Assembly (NCBI GenBank): GCA_013115135.1
Contig: JABANP010000658.1
Location: forward strand, 1-24,242
Origin: Perkinsus olseni
Lineage: Eukaryota > Perkinsozoa > Perkinsida > Perkinsidae
Direction of reading: 5' to 3'
DNA length: 24,242 nucleotides
A program made the translations under genes and the position numbers. The notes beneath the pieces were generated by a model. It was not told where the DNA came from, made no database searches, and saw only the letters and a program-made list of their open reading frames with translations. This document shows positions 9,101 to 18,105 of this stretch, one piece after another; within the stretch, counting starts at the first letter, position 1, and the number at the start of each line of letters is the position of its first letter.

Positions 9101-12100
9101 ATGGTACCCGATGCAGGATTCGCCGAAATAGTCGAGGGCGTCGTCCCGGCCCGTCTGCCTGCCGTCGATGTTGGTGCGGAGGTCCAAAAGATTAATTTGG
9201 AATGCACTACTTCGAGAGAGTTCTTGAAAGAGATATCAGGGAGTGATGTTGCGATTTCGTGGCTGAAATTGGATCTTGTTGAAGCGGCCCCTTGGAGCTT
9301 CCCAACTGATAGCTGCCCGTATCGGTTGATAAAGGAGCGTATTCAGAATGCCATTGAGATTTACGGATTGAGAGGGAATGCAGAGGTTTATTATATTATG
9401 AGGAATTTCGCGGGCGCTCTCAAATCAGAATTGGAAATGATGGTCCGTACGGGATTGAAGCGAGATCAGCAGACGCCCGAGATTGTAGTGCAGCGTCTCT
9501 GGGAATATCTTGATAAGAGGTTCAAGGAGTCATGCACGTCTTCGGAGATGGTACAGCGATGGGAGGCATTGAAGCAGCTGGATTCGGAGCGAGTTGAAGA
9601 TTTTTTCGCGCGAGTGGAGATGGAGAGTGCATTGGTAGTAGCGATGACGGGGAGGGCGCACAGTGATTTGGATAAGTGTATCCGTGCCAGAGCGGGCATG
9701 CATACACGTATATTAGACTCGTTGGAGAGCATGGGACCATCCATCGAGTCCGCGTCCTTTGAGGAACTGCGTCGCAATGCTATTTATTTCGAAAGTCGGC
9801 AGCTTAGAAAGTCGGCGGGAAAGGAGAAGCGAAAAGATTCGGCAGGATTGAAGCAGGGGCAATCCTCGAGTCCGAAAGGTGAGAGCTCTAAGAGCGGTAT
9901 CAACCCGGCACGATTCAGCGGAACCTGCAGTCGATGTCTGCAGCCGGGTCATACTTGGAAGTTCTGTCAGGCTGCACGTCCAGCCGGCATGAACCGCCGC
10001 TGTGGTGTGTGTGGTCTGGGACATTCTACGAAGGATTGCCGATTAAGTGCTAAGTCTGCGATGTGTAAGCGATGTGGCAAGAGCGGGCATCTTCAATATG
10101 TCTGCCCGAACCCCCTTCCCTCAGGTCAGGTCACACAGACGGCGGGAAGAGCAATTGAGAGCAGCTCATCGTCGAAGCAGTCAGCTGCAGCCTATCTTGT
10201 GGAGGTTGGTCGCCAAAGTCAGGCAACCACTCCGGCTGCTAATGCTGAGCTTCAGTCGGGAGTCGATGGTGCTGTTTGCTCTGTAGCCCCGTTCTGTGCT
10301 GTAGACCTGAGTTGTGTTGATCGGAATCTATCGGGAAGTTCTGAGGAGGGAGTAGTTGAGAGGGATGCAGTGTCTCTTTCACTACTATCAAGTCCCGATA
10401 CTGTTCGGATTTCGATCGCGAGCGAGCAGTTCGCAGCATTGATTGATACAGGGGCGGCAGTGGCCATGATTCGAGAGTCAGTAGCGGATCGTTTATCGAC
10501 TGATGTCAAGGTTTTGAGAATCAAGCCAGTGATCGTAACATGCGCCAATGGGACTGCTCGGATAGTGCGAAAGGAATGTGTTATTCGCTGTTACGTCGGA
10601 GAGCCTCGATCCGAAGTATTGCTGCCACTGTTGGTGATAAGTGAGTTATCATATCCCATCATCTTGGGTCGTGCAGCATTAAGAATTTTAGGAGCGAGAT
10701 TAATATATACGGAGGGAAAAGAAGCTGCTGCTTTATTGCGCAAACTGCTTCAAGAATTTTTGAGCCGTGATGAAAGTTCGTCTGTGAATACCGTCGCTGC
10801 TGTGGAGGTTGCTGCTGCACCCGTAATAGAGCTCGCACAAGTTGAGGCTACTGTTCATGAAGATGAATATCGAGTGAATCATTCGGAACAGACAGAAGCC
10901 GACGATGAGTCTAAGGAGTCATCCAGGAATCTGTCAAGGACAACCTCACGGGACCCCTTTGATGCTGAGATTGTGAAAGTGTTGGATGGACTACCTTTAG
11001 ATGAAAATTTTCTGGACGCGGCTTTGCAGAGGATCTATGATCATGGAATATTCGAAATACCGGATGCGCAGTCTTATCAGTTATCTTTGAAGAAGTTATG
11101 CGAGATCGCTGATCCTAATGGCTGTGTTGTTAAGGATACTCATAATCAGCAGTATCGCTTCTTGGTCGACTGGCCTCTTGATCCAACTGACCAGCAGAAG
11201 AAGCAGCAGAGCAGAGGTAGTTGGCGCCCCGATAGTCTGATTCGTAAGCTAACCCCGGTGCAGAGAGAGAAGTGGGCGGCCGAACTACAGATATATTTCG
11301 ATCGGCAATGGTGGTGCGAAGTTGATCTACATCCAGGACAAGATCCAAAGGTAGAGTGGGCGACGTGTTTTCCAGTTTGCTCTTTGAGCGACTCGAAAAC
11401 CACGCCAGTCCGCCCATGCCTCGATTTCAGAGGCTACAATTCGAGAAGCCCAAAATGTTCAAGTCGTCGCCGATCAGTTCAGAAGGCAGTCAGAGAGTTG
11501 AGAGCGAAACTCTACCCCCAAGCTGTTGTAGAGCAGATGGATGCGAGTAAGGCATTTTATAGAATAGCCGTCAATAAAGTGCTTTACATTGATTGCGGCC
11601 GTGATAGTCTCTCCAACTCTCTCAAGGCGACTAATCGCCTTGCCTTCGGCCTTTCAATAGGGCCCAATGCCTTAGAGAGTATTGGCGATATCCTATTCGC
11701 CATTCTCAGAGCGAAATTTCCTATGGTGGAAGTGGTACGAGTGATGGATGATTATCTCATCATATCGCCCAATGAAGAAGTTCGATCGATGTGGAACCGA
11801 GATATGATCAACCTCTTCTCCAAAGTCGGATTCGAGTTACCAGAGAGTAAGAGGAGCCTATGGGGTCAATCAGAGGATCAGTTCTGCCGTTGGCTGGGTG
11901 CCGACTGGAACTGGGACCCCAAAGGAGTATTATCAGTCCGTAGACTGCCGATTGAGAATAGAGATCTTCAGCCGACTAGAAGAGGGATCTTTGCTGCTGC
12001 AGGTCGCTATCTCGATATCACACGATCAGCTGGGGAGGCACAGTGTCGAGCTCACTGCGATATAGCGAGGCAGATAGCCGGCCGCTGTACCGGAAATTGG

Positions 12101-14203
12101 GATGATGAGATTGACTCCAAGGAGGAGCAGCAATGCCGAAAGCATTTGCAAGCAGCTGAAGTAATATGGCGGCAACTCAACGGGGCAGTGCCGCTCATTA
12201 AGAATGCCCGAGATCTGAAGATTGTTGTTGATGCGTCCAACACCGGTTATGGAATAGAGTTATGGGTCCCAGCTGGCCAGCTTTCAGGCTCAGTTGGATT
12301 CGCATCTACCGGTTGGATTTCCGTCTACGCCGAGAGCAAGCTCTTCCCTTACGGTTGTACTTGGCATGCGAACCGACGTGAGCTTTACGGGATGTTGATG
12401 GCCTTCATTGCAGTAATCGATCAGATGCAGAGTGAATGGTGGAATTCACTCAAATCCGTCGAAGTCTGCAATGATAGTCTGGTCTCCATCCGTCGCATGC
12501 GCTCGTCACCCCGTAAGATCCACGGCATAGAGCAATTGTCGATATCGAGATTAAGATCGTCGATTGACGAAGCCGTCGAAGAGTTGAGATTATTAGGAGT
12601 GAATGTAACATTCTCTCATCATTCACATAATTCTTTTTATATTAATAGAGTAGATATTCTCTCACGTGTCGCAGAGGACCTTCCACCGTCAAATGTTCTT
12701 ACGAATATTTGCTGTGAAGTTGATAAGTCGACTACTCGTGAGATTCCCACTATGGCATCGGATATTATCGATTTTCATTATCCTTATTCATTGATGATCC
12801 CGACTATTAATAGCATCCCCTCATTATGTAAGTTTATGATTCTTGATAAATCATTTCAAGCTTGGCGCGGTCGTGGTCCGACAGACTCGTCGGAAGTCAT
12901 CCGAAGGTTCTTGATCAACCAGCAGGATCGCGACCCACAAGTTCGAGAAGCTAAGGAGGTCTTAGAATCGTCTTTGGACCCTAGTTCGTTCAAAGCGAAT
13001 CTACCCCCTTCTCTCTACCATTACATTCAACACTGCGTTTTATTCAACGGTGTCCTTTGTAAAGTAGAGTCTTGGGATGAGGATGAAGCGTTGAAGATAG
13101 TTCTACCACGTCCAACAGTATCATCACTGCTCAATAAACTTGGTAGTTATTATCATCATATACGGGGTCATATCGGAGTCGATGCCACTTACCGTCACGT
13201 TCGGAAGTTGTTCTGGGCTCCCGCACTGCGCAAGTCTATTAAGAGTGTTGTACGCTCCTGTGCTGCCTGCCTAGTAACCACCCCCGCAAAGAAGCTCCGA
13301 CATGAGAGTCACTTAAGGTGCCCTTCGGCACCCTTCGAGGTTATTGGATGCGACTTGGTAGGGCCCTTGGTACCAGGTGCTATTCAAGCTGGTGCTAGTA
13401 GTGGTGCTCGTTGGATACTCACTGCAACGGACTTACTAAGTCGTTATTGCCTTCTATTTCCGCTCAGTGATATCTCTACTTCATCGATCTGTAGAGTACT
13501 CGAGCGTGAAGTATTTCTGGTCTACAGAGCACCATCCACAGTGATTACGGATTTGGGGAGTAACCTTATCTCCCTTTCCTTTGATGCGCTTTGCGCATAC
13601 TACTCTTGTAAGCACCTTACCCTACCAGTCCGTCACCCTTCTTCGGGAGGCTTCTACGAAGTATCCCATTTGCAGTTGGCCAGAAGTTTACGCCGTTCCC
13701 TACAAGGACGAAATCCCAGTTCATGGCCTGAACTACTAAGACTCATTCAGGCTTCTATGAACGGTTCTGTCGACGAAACTACTGGACTTACTCCTCACCA
13801 AATCGTGTTCGGATTTGATGCTGTGCTACCATTCGAGAATATGATGATGTCATCTTTACCTCAACAGGCTCTCACGACAGACTCTATCCAAGAGTATCTA
13901 TCCCACCCGAATGAGACTCGTGGTGGTATGATTCTCAACGCTGTGAAAAAATTGGATAGAAACCGAGAGAAGATGACTAAGATTTGGAGAGAAGAATGGA
14001 AGAAGAGTAGGTCCGCTACAGTAGGTCCAGTTGTTCGTCCTATCTACGAAGTTGGTCGCCAAGTGTTAGTCTATCAACCACCTTCCCATAAGCTTGACGC
14101 AATATGGGTTCCGGGGATAATAACGCGTCACTTGGGGAAGGAATGTGTCGAGGTCAAGTTCTCCGATGGTTCAAGTCCAAGTCTACCACAAGGACCACAT
14201 TAA
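8948..14203 (+). CDS. gag-pol polyprotein of LTR retrotransposon
   Basis: One 1751-codon frame. Gag carries three CCHC-type knuckles near residues 327, 352 and 373 (CSRCLQPGH, CGVCGLGH, CKRCGKSGH). The aspartic protease has IDTGAAVAMI with D500. Reverse transcriptase has MDASKAFYRI (D865) and the active-site MDDYLII (D934, D935). RNase H begins at VVDAS (D1095). Integrase has an H-H-C-C site (CAAC at 1438-1441) and a perfect D,D35E triad: D1469, D1535, E1571, with GGFYEVSH in place of the common GQVER-type sequence. The nominal ATG lies inside the LTR; the first ATG beyond it is at 9101 and overlaps the primer site, so Gag may really start there (MVPDAGF). Gag and Pol share one frame with no shift. 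The frame ends at 14201-14203 just after the usual post-integrase region, and a second frame overlaps its end. Confidence 0.93.
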   Translation: MRALSGVRFCSHSRSSSICALSTLEVLRTRGEVSVAILAQVILLSSLNPGSMVPDAGFAEIVEGVVPARLPAVDVGAEVQKINLECTTSREFLKEISGSDVAISWLKLDLVEAAPWSFPTDSCPYRLIKERIQNAIEIYGLRGNAEVYYIMRNFAGALKSELEMMVRTGLKRDQQTPEIVVQRLWEYLDKRFKESCTSSEMVQRWEALKQLDSERVEDFFARVEMESALVVAMTGRAHSDLDKCIRARAGMHTRILDSLESMGPSIESASFEELRRNAIYFESRQLRKSAGKEKRKDSAGLKQGQSSSPKGESSKSGINPARFSGTCSRCLQPGHTWKFCQAARPAGMNRRCGVCGLGHSTKDCRLSAKSAMCKRCGKSGHLQYVCPNPLPSGQVTQTAGRAIESSSSSKQSAAAYLVEVGRQSQATTPAANAELQSGVDGAVCSVAPFCAVDLSCVDRNLSGSSEEGVVERDAVSLSLLSSPDTVRISIASEQFAALIDTGAAVAMIRESVADRLSTDVKVLRIKPVIVTCANGTARIVRKECVIRCYVGEPRSEVLLPLLVISELSYPIILGRAALRILGARLIYTEGKEAAALLRKLLQEFLSRDESSSVNTVAAVEVAAAPVIELAQVEATVHEDEYRVNHSEQTEADDESKESSRNLSRTTSRDPFDAEIVKVLDGLPLDENFLDAALQRIYDHGIFEIPDAQSYQLSLKKLCEIADPNGCVVKDTHNQQYRFLVDWPLDPTDQQKKQQSRGSWRPDSLIRKLTPVQREKWAAELQIYFDRQWWCEVDLHPGQDPKVEWATCFPVCSLSDSKTTPVRPCLDFRGYNSRSPKCSSRRRSVQKAVRELRAKLYPQAVVEQMDASKAFYRIAVNKVLYIDCGRDSLSNSLKATNRLAFGLSIGPNALESIGDILFAILRAKFPMVEVVRVMDDYLIISPNEEVRSMWNRDMINLFSKVGFELPESKRSLWGQSEDQFCRWLGADWNWDPKGVLSVRRLPIENRDLQPTRRGIFAAAGRYLDITRSAGEAQCRAHCDIARQIAGRCTGNWDDEIDSKEEQQCRKHLQAAEVIWRQLNGAVPLIKNARDLKIVVDASNTGYGIELWVPAGQLSGSVGFASTGWISVYAESKLFPYGCTWHANRRELYGMLMAFIAVIDQMQSEWWNSLKSVEVCNDSLVSIRRMRSSPRKIHGIEQLSISRLRSSIDEAVEELRLLGVNVTFSHHSHNSFYINRVDILSRVAEDLPPSNVLTNICCEVDKSTTREIPTMASDIIDFHYPYSLMIPTINSIPSLCKFMILDKSFQAWRGRGPTDSSEVIRRFLINQQDRDPQVREAKEVLESSLDPSSFKANLPPSLYHYIQHCVLFNGVLCKVESWDEDEALKIVLPRPTVSSLLNKLGSYYHHIRGHIGVDATYRHVRKLFWAPALRKSIKSVVRSCAACLVTTPAKKLRHESHLRCPSAPFEVIGCDLVGPLVPGAIQAGASSGARWILTATDLLSRYCLLFPLSDISTSSICRVLEREVFLVYRAPSTVITDLGSNLISLSFDALCAYYSCKHLTLPVRHPSSGGFYEVSHLQLARSLRRSLQGRNPSSWPELLRLIQASMNGSVDETTGLTPHQIVFGFDAVLPFENMMMSSLPQQALTTDSIQEYLSHPNETRGGMILNAVKKLDRNREKMTKIWREEWKKSRSATVGPVVRPIYEVGRQVLVYQPPSHKLDAIWVPGIITRHLGKECVEVKFSDGSSPSLPQGPH
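9102..9122 (+). promoter_or_regulatory. primer binding site for tRNA-primed minus-strand synthesis
   Basis: TGGTACCCGATGCAGGATTC, followed by G, begins two bases after the LTR. Its reverse complement has the form of a tRNA 3' end: a TTCGAAT-type T-loop, T-stem strand CCTGC, acceptor strand ATCGGGT, discriminator A and CCA. The match stops where the methylated A58 of a tRNA normally halts copying. I cannot name the tRNA species with certainty. Confidence 0.85.
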
Positions 14204-14699
14204 AGATGATGACAGTCATCCTTCACGAACTCAAAGTTCTATAGAGGCCGAGGAACCTATTGCTCAAAGAAGACCTGCTGCAACGCAGCAGTCGAGCGCA
14301 GAGGAGGTTCCAACTCATTATGGAAGGAAGAGGTTGCCTTCCACTCCCGAACCTGTCGAGTTCGCCGAGCCAACCAAGCGTAGAGTACTTCGTAATCCTA
14401 CTAGAACTTATTTTGTCGCTTGGAAGGATGCTGATGGTGTGGTCCGTTATGGTCAAAGATTATCTTGGACTAACGATGGTTATTTCTTGGTACAAGAATA
14501 TAAGTTGGACGAGGCCGAGCAAATGTTGCTTCCACTATGGATCTCTTCAGAAGGCTCTCATCATATTGGGACGATTTCAGATCCAGAGTGCAAGCCGCTC
14601 ACTCTTACGGTGTCTCCTAAGGATACTGTGACCTTACATTTAGATGGTTCTTCGAACCATTTATCTCAGAGAGATATAGAGAAGGTGGCTTCCTTGTGA
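14145..14699 (+). CDS. retrotransposon 3' frame, C-terminal extension of Pol or accessory protein
   Basis: This 184-codon frame overlaps the end of gag-pol by 59 bases in the +1 frame and stops 11 bases before the polypurine tract. Its first part (VYHKDHIKDD) resembles the tail that follows the DGS motif at the end of integrases, so it probably continues Pol, through either a programmed +1 shift or a single-base change in this copy. It then contains a basic stretch (PTKRRVLRNPTR) that could be nuclear-localising or DNA-binding, and a segment with aromatic residues (YFVAWKDADGVVRYGQR). I do not recognise a named domain. The internal ATG at 14145 is not necessarily used. Confidence 0.6.
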   Translation: MSRSSSPMVQVQVYHKDHIKDDDSHPSRTQSSIEAEEPIAQRRPAATQQSSAEEVPTHYGRKRLPSTPEPVEFAEPTKRRVLRNPTRTYFVAWKDADGVVRYGQRLSWTNDGYFLVQEYKLDEAEQMLLPLWISSEGSHHIGTISDPECKPLTLTVSPKDTVTLHLDGSSNHLSQRDIEKVASL

Positions 14700-14710
14700 G
14701 CAAGCCACCT

Positions 14711-14717
14711 AGGGGGG
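14711..14717 (+). promoter_or_regulatory. polypurine tract (plus-strand primer)
   Basis: AGGGGGG lies five bases before the 3' LTR boundary as fixed by the target duplication. A tract normally abuts the LTR, so the CATAT between them is slightly odd and may mean that a few terminal bases are trimmed on integration. Confidence 0.6.
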
Positions 14718-14722
14718 CATAT

Positions 14723-14907
14723 TATTATGAGATGCTTTCGAGGAGTCGCTCTGTATGCGAGCGCTTTCGGGCGTGCGCTTTTGTTCTCATAGCCGATCAT
14801 CTAGTATCTGTGCTTTGAGTACTTTAGAGGTCCTGCGCACTAGAGGAGAGGTATCTGTAGCCATCTTGGCTCAAGTTATCTTGTTGAGTTCCCTCAATCC
14901 CGGATCA
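14723..14907 (+). repeat. 3' LTR (185 bp)
   Basis: I compared it base by base with the 5' LTR and found no difference. The 65-codon open frame starting inside it at 14755 is the LTR copy of the gag start, not a gene. Confidence 0.95.
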
Positions 14908-14912
14908 TTAGC
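14908..14912. repeat. target-site duplication, right copy (TTAGC)
   Basis: It matches 8911-8915 and fixes the outer ends of the element. Confidence 0.85.
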
Positions 14913-16668
14913 CTCCGAGAAGCAACTAGCTCAGCGAAATAGGCTGCGCTAGCGAGTGATTAGTAGTCACAAGTACACACACACTCCACTTCCATTCCCA
15001 TAGAGATAAACTTAACACAAGTCCTGCAATCTTCCACAATCATTTAAGGAGAGGACTCTCATGGGAGCAAAATCGATCCACAGGGCGCGCCATCCGCAGG
15101 CTCGAATCCCACGCCCGTCATTTTTCCGTCATTTATTCAGCCGTGCAGACACGAGTTAGCGGTTTTCGTAGTGTTATGGCCCTCCTCGAGGTCGGCCGGA
15201 AGGACTTTCCGTCAGGGCCGTGGTCGATGGTGTATGCGGGCCGAAGGCCCGCTCATTTTCCCCAAAGGGGAAAATTCCTGAGAAGTGATACGTTTTGGAC
15301 CGCTCCGTGCTACGTTTGGGACCACTGGGCTTGAACCTCGGACTTATTCGAGCTTTCACGATGTCAAAAATTTTTTAGGGCGTGCCTCTTTTTTGTACCT
15401 CTTGCCCCAAATTTGTTCTTCCGCCTTCACCCACCTAACAGCTCGGGTTTCTGGTTCCCTTGGGAGCAGCTTGGCCTTGGATAACAGTTAGGGTTTCTGG
15501 TTGCCCTGTCGGGTTTCGGGTTTCCCTTTCGCGGCTCTCACCCGCAGTCCTTCGTTTCTTTCTTTGTCCTACGAATTAGTTCGGAGGCGTTTCGGGTTTC
15601 CCGTTCTTGCCTTCACCCACAATTAAGGCTTTTTTCTGTTGCCTTTGCCTGCCTCTCGCACGCGCTTCCTGGAATTTTGTACTTCACCCGAGCGTCGACA
15701 TACCACGCTAACAAACTGGCGGCATACGGGCAGCGCGCACTTTCAGAACCAAGCGAGGTCTGTCAGCCTCAGACCTGAGGCTCAGGCTCCTCTAAAGCCG
15801 CTTTTGACTCTTCATCCCGTTGCCCAAGTGAAGAATGTTCACTGAAGACTCGCAGAACCCGGCTCGACTTTAACCTGTCGGACTTTTGTAACACAAGTTC
15901 ACAACACAAGTTGTGTTGGAAACTATCCAACTTGGAAAAGTGATAGCGAGTCTGAAAGCTTTCAATGAAAAATGAGTTCCGGAAATTTTGGCGGAAATCG
16001 CTTCCCCAAGCAGTTGAGCTCCTAGGGTTACTCTGAGGGACGTCTGTCCTTGTGCTTAAGGAGTGAAGGTCCAGCCAGGGAGCAAGTTCAACGACGGAGT
16101 GCGCGACATCGCATAGATCGTAGGGGCGAGCGCGTTGAGCTCCGGCCGGGCAGGAACCTTTGCTGGTTGCTGTTGGGAGTGAGATCATGACCGTGGTGTT
16201 GGTTTTCCGTGCCCTCCCGCCCGCCCGAGTAGGGGATAATTTGTTCAGTTAGTAATGCACGGGCATGCATAGCCGAAACACGGGCTGCTTTAGCGGAGCG
16301 ACGTGAACGCAAACGCCAGCCGGGCACCTCAGCCGTCGCGTGGCTCGTCCACCGTGACCAGGCTAGTCAGGCTAGCCACCCATCTCCAGCTGAGGGGGAT
16401 CGGGCCCAACCGGATGTTTGCGTCATGCGCGTCAAGCAGACTAACTTGCACGGTCATTGGCCCTGACTGATGTTCGATACGTGCTCGGACAGTGAGCAGT
16501 CGGCCACCGGGATCGTGCTTCGGCTATTCATGCGGCTGGCGGTCTCGCGCTTCCCGGGCCTCGGGTTAGCGATGGGCTTCCGGGCTCAGGCCCGGGATAC
16601 CAAGCACGAGTCAGCCGGCCCAACACCCAGTACCGTTGCATTACTGCGATGAGCGAATGAGGAGGTGA
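14913..16668. other. no gene recognised; hairpins and pyrimidine-rich stretch
   Basis: No convincing coding unit is visible; the longest frame (139 codons, minus, 15769-16188) has no recognisable motif. Structure present: adjacent stem-loops at 15236-15252 (GCGGGCC-GAA-GGCCCGC) and 15255-15275 (9-bp arms around AAA); 15765-15786 (CTCAG, CTGAG, CTCAG chain); 15902-15918 (8-bp arms, one-base centre); and 16552-16561 pairing with 16588-16597 over 10 bp. Between 15445 and 15600 the word GGGTTTC occurs five times (15445, 15491, 15511, 15518, 15595) in a pyrimidine-rich context. The segment from 16080 to 16660 is GC-rich without a recognisable product. Confidence 0.6.
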
Positions 16669-16688
16669 TTGAGATTCTCAATTTGAGA
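16669..16688. repeat. X6-N-X6'-N-X6 motif, perfect
   Basis: TTGAGA-T-TCTCAA-T-TTGAGA. The outer hexamers are identical and the inner one is their exact reverse complement. Confidence 0.9.
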
Positions 16689-16722
16689 ACAAAAGTAAAA
16701 GCTTTATACTAAAAGATACTGG

Positions 16723-16802
16723 TAGGGACTTCCTACTAGGAATCTTAACGTGTATACAACTTGAAATTGGGGTATACATGAAGCTAGGTCCTAGCTGCTA
16801 GA
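16723..16802. repeat. two X6-N-X6'-N-X6 motifs, one mismatch each
   Basis: The first is at 16723-16742: TAGGGA-C-TTCCTA-C-TAGGAA. The second is at 16783-16802: GCTAGG-T-CCTAGC-T-GCTAGA. Between them lies a looser inverted pair, TGTATAC/GTATACA. Confidence 0.7.
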
Positions 16803-16862
16803 CTAGTAACCTAGCCATGAACGTCTCCGTCATCACAGTTACTGTGACACTGACAATACTAA

Positions 16863-16913
16863 CCAATACTGACAGTATTATACTGTGACACAGTATAATA
16901 CTGTCAGTATTGG
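16863..16913. repeat. 51-nt perfect palindrome built from two X6-N-X6'-N-X6 motifs
   Basis: Two 25-nt arms are exact reverse complements around a single A at 16888. The left arm contains ATACTG-A-CAGTAT-T-ATACTG (16866-16885). The right arm contains its mirror, CAGTAT-A-ATACTG-T-CAGTAT (16891-16910). An outer pair, CGTCTCC (16822-16828) and GGAGACG (16912-16918), encloses the whole. A smaller palindrome, TCACAGT-T-ACTGTGA, lies at 16833-16847. Confidence 0.95.
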
Positions 16914-17351
16914 AGACGCACCTGCGAGGTGGGAACCGCTAGCGGAAACCACATCACGCATTTTACTTCGCGAAGAATCGCGAGAAAAGAGATGAAGCAG
17001 TTTTATCTCTTTTTTCTTTTTCGCTTTCTTAAAGCTCGACAACAGCGTTGGGTTCTCGTGGAAAAATTGATTTCTAAAACAGAATGTGTTACAGTCGATT
17101 TCCACTTCGCGGTTTTCGTGACTATCATCTCGTGGTTAACGCCATTTCGCAATTAATAGGTGCATTTCCACTGATTATCGAACGTCCTCCAATCCAATCC
17201 AATTCCGAATCGTGCTATACGTTTCGGAAGCTCCGAAACCGTCGTACGAGTCTACTTGAGTATGGGAAAATAGACGCGTCCGGCCCGATTGAGACTGGGA
17301 TCCCGAGAAAGATGCAGTCAACTCAAAGGGTTAGGGCTCTAAGATGGACGC

Positions 17352-17371
17352 TAGCAGGCTGCTAGTAGCAG
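17352..17371. repeat. X6-N-X6'-N-X6 motif, perfect
   Basis: TAGCAG-G-CTGCTA-G-TAGCAG. A two-mismatch relative, CCAATA-G-AATTGG-C-TCAATA, lies at 17411-17430, and a one-mismatch case, GACCGA-T-TCGGTC-G-GACCAA, at 17547-17566. Confidence 0.9.
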
Positions 17372-17707
17372 TGCTCCCGCTGAGCCACGCTGGCCCTGCT
17401 ACCCGCGGGGCCAATAGAATTGGCTCAATACATTGGACCAACCAACAATTGAAACTGCCACAATATACTCGGCATGGAAAGCTGACTAATTTTTTATATA
17501 CTTTTCTGCTCCTTCATCTCATGGCTCTTGAGCCAAACAGTGTCCCGACCGATTCGGTCGGACCAAGGCTCTAAACAACGCTCAGTGGAACGTGGCTGAC
17601 AGCGTGATGTGACGTACAGCGTGACATACGTAACCTGGGCTCTTCTAGCTTTCATTCCTATGATGCTTCCTCTATTAACGCCTTTCCTTTCCTCCTAGTC
17701 TATTTAC

Positions 17708-17806
17708 ACCCCGGAATACTTGTCTATTCCCGTTGTTAATCTTAACAATACGAACCCTGACCGTGCTCGCATTCTCCTTCACCTTCTGTCCCACCGAGAT
17801 CGCCAA
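17708..17806. repeat. 99-bp direct duplication, copy 1
   Basis: It is identical base for base to 18007-18105, 299 bp downstream. It is preceded by CCTTTCCTTTCCTCCTAG, which looks like a splice acceptor, and followed in one open frame by GTAACC, which looks like a donor. Copy 1 could therefore sit in an exon (frame YTPEYLSIPVVNLNN...). It contains TTGTTAA-TC-TTAACAA. Confidence 0.95.
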
Positions 17807-18006
17807 GACCAAAATGTCCAAGACCAAAATCATAGAGCAAGACGAAGGTCACAACGGGTAACCGATTGTTAATTTAAGATGTATTCTAGGCTCTTGAGTG
17901 TAGCTTTTGTTGACCTCCACTTTCCAAGCAGTTCTAGGATCCGTTTTGATAAATTACGTTCATAGGAGTTTCACCTGTTTAACATTTAAGTCAAAACGCG
18001 TTATAA

Positions 18007-18105
18007 ACCCCGGAATACTTGTCTATTCCCGTTGTTAATCTTAACAATACGAACCCTGACCGTGCTCGCATTCTCCTTCACCTTCTGTCCCACCGAGATC
18101 GCCAA
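18007..18105. repeat. 99-bp direct duplication, copy 2
   Basis: It is identical to 17708-17806. Here the reading frame suggested for copy 1 is preceded by a stop codon; a different frame runs on into the open frame ending at 18298. Confidence 0.95.

Larger units (their letters stand above)
8916..14907 (+). mobile_element. complete LTR retrotransposon (gag-PR-RT-RH-INT order)
   Basis: The element is bounded by two identical 185-bp LTRs and a 5-bp target duplication, with a primer binding site after the left LTR and a G-rich polypurine tract before the right one. Domain order (zinc knuckles, protease, reverse transcriptase, RNase H, integrase) excludes Ty1/copia, where integrase precedes RT. 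The RT/RNase H connection (PTRRGIFAAAGRYLD, then NWDDEI and VVDASNTGYG) recalls BEL/Pao, while the integrase zinc region looks more gypsy-like, so the exact superfamily is open. Identical LTRs and intact frames indicate recent insertion and possibly present activity. Confidence 0.95.

Noticed and set aside
14755..14952. 65-codon frame in the 3' LTR
   Set aside because: It duplicates the gag start region of the 5' LTR and ends soon after the element.
15083..15126. tRNA-like B-box (GGCTCGAATCC) followed by a T run
   Set aside because: The T-stem does not pair, no matching acceptor strand lies about 70-90 bases upstream, and no convincing A-box is present.
15769..16188. 139-codon minus-strand frame as a gene
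   Set aside because: No recognisable motif, no supporting context, and hairpins at its edges; a frame of this length can arise by chance in GC-balanced DNA.
17340..17420. tRNA-like A-box (TGGCTCAGCGGG) on the minus strand
   Set aside because: No B-box at the right distance, and the anticodon arm does not fold into a seven-base loop.
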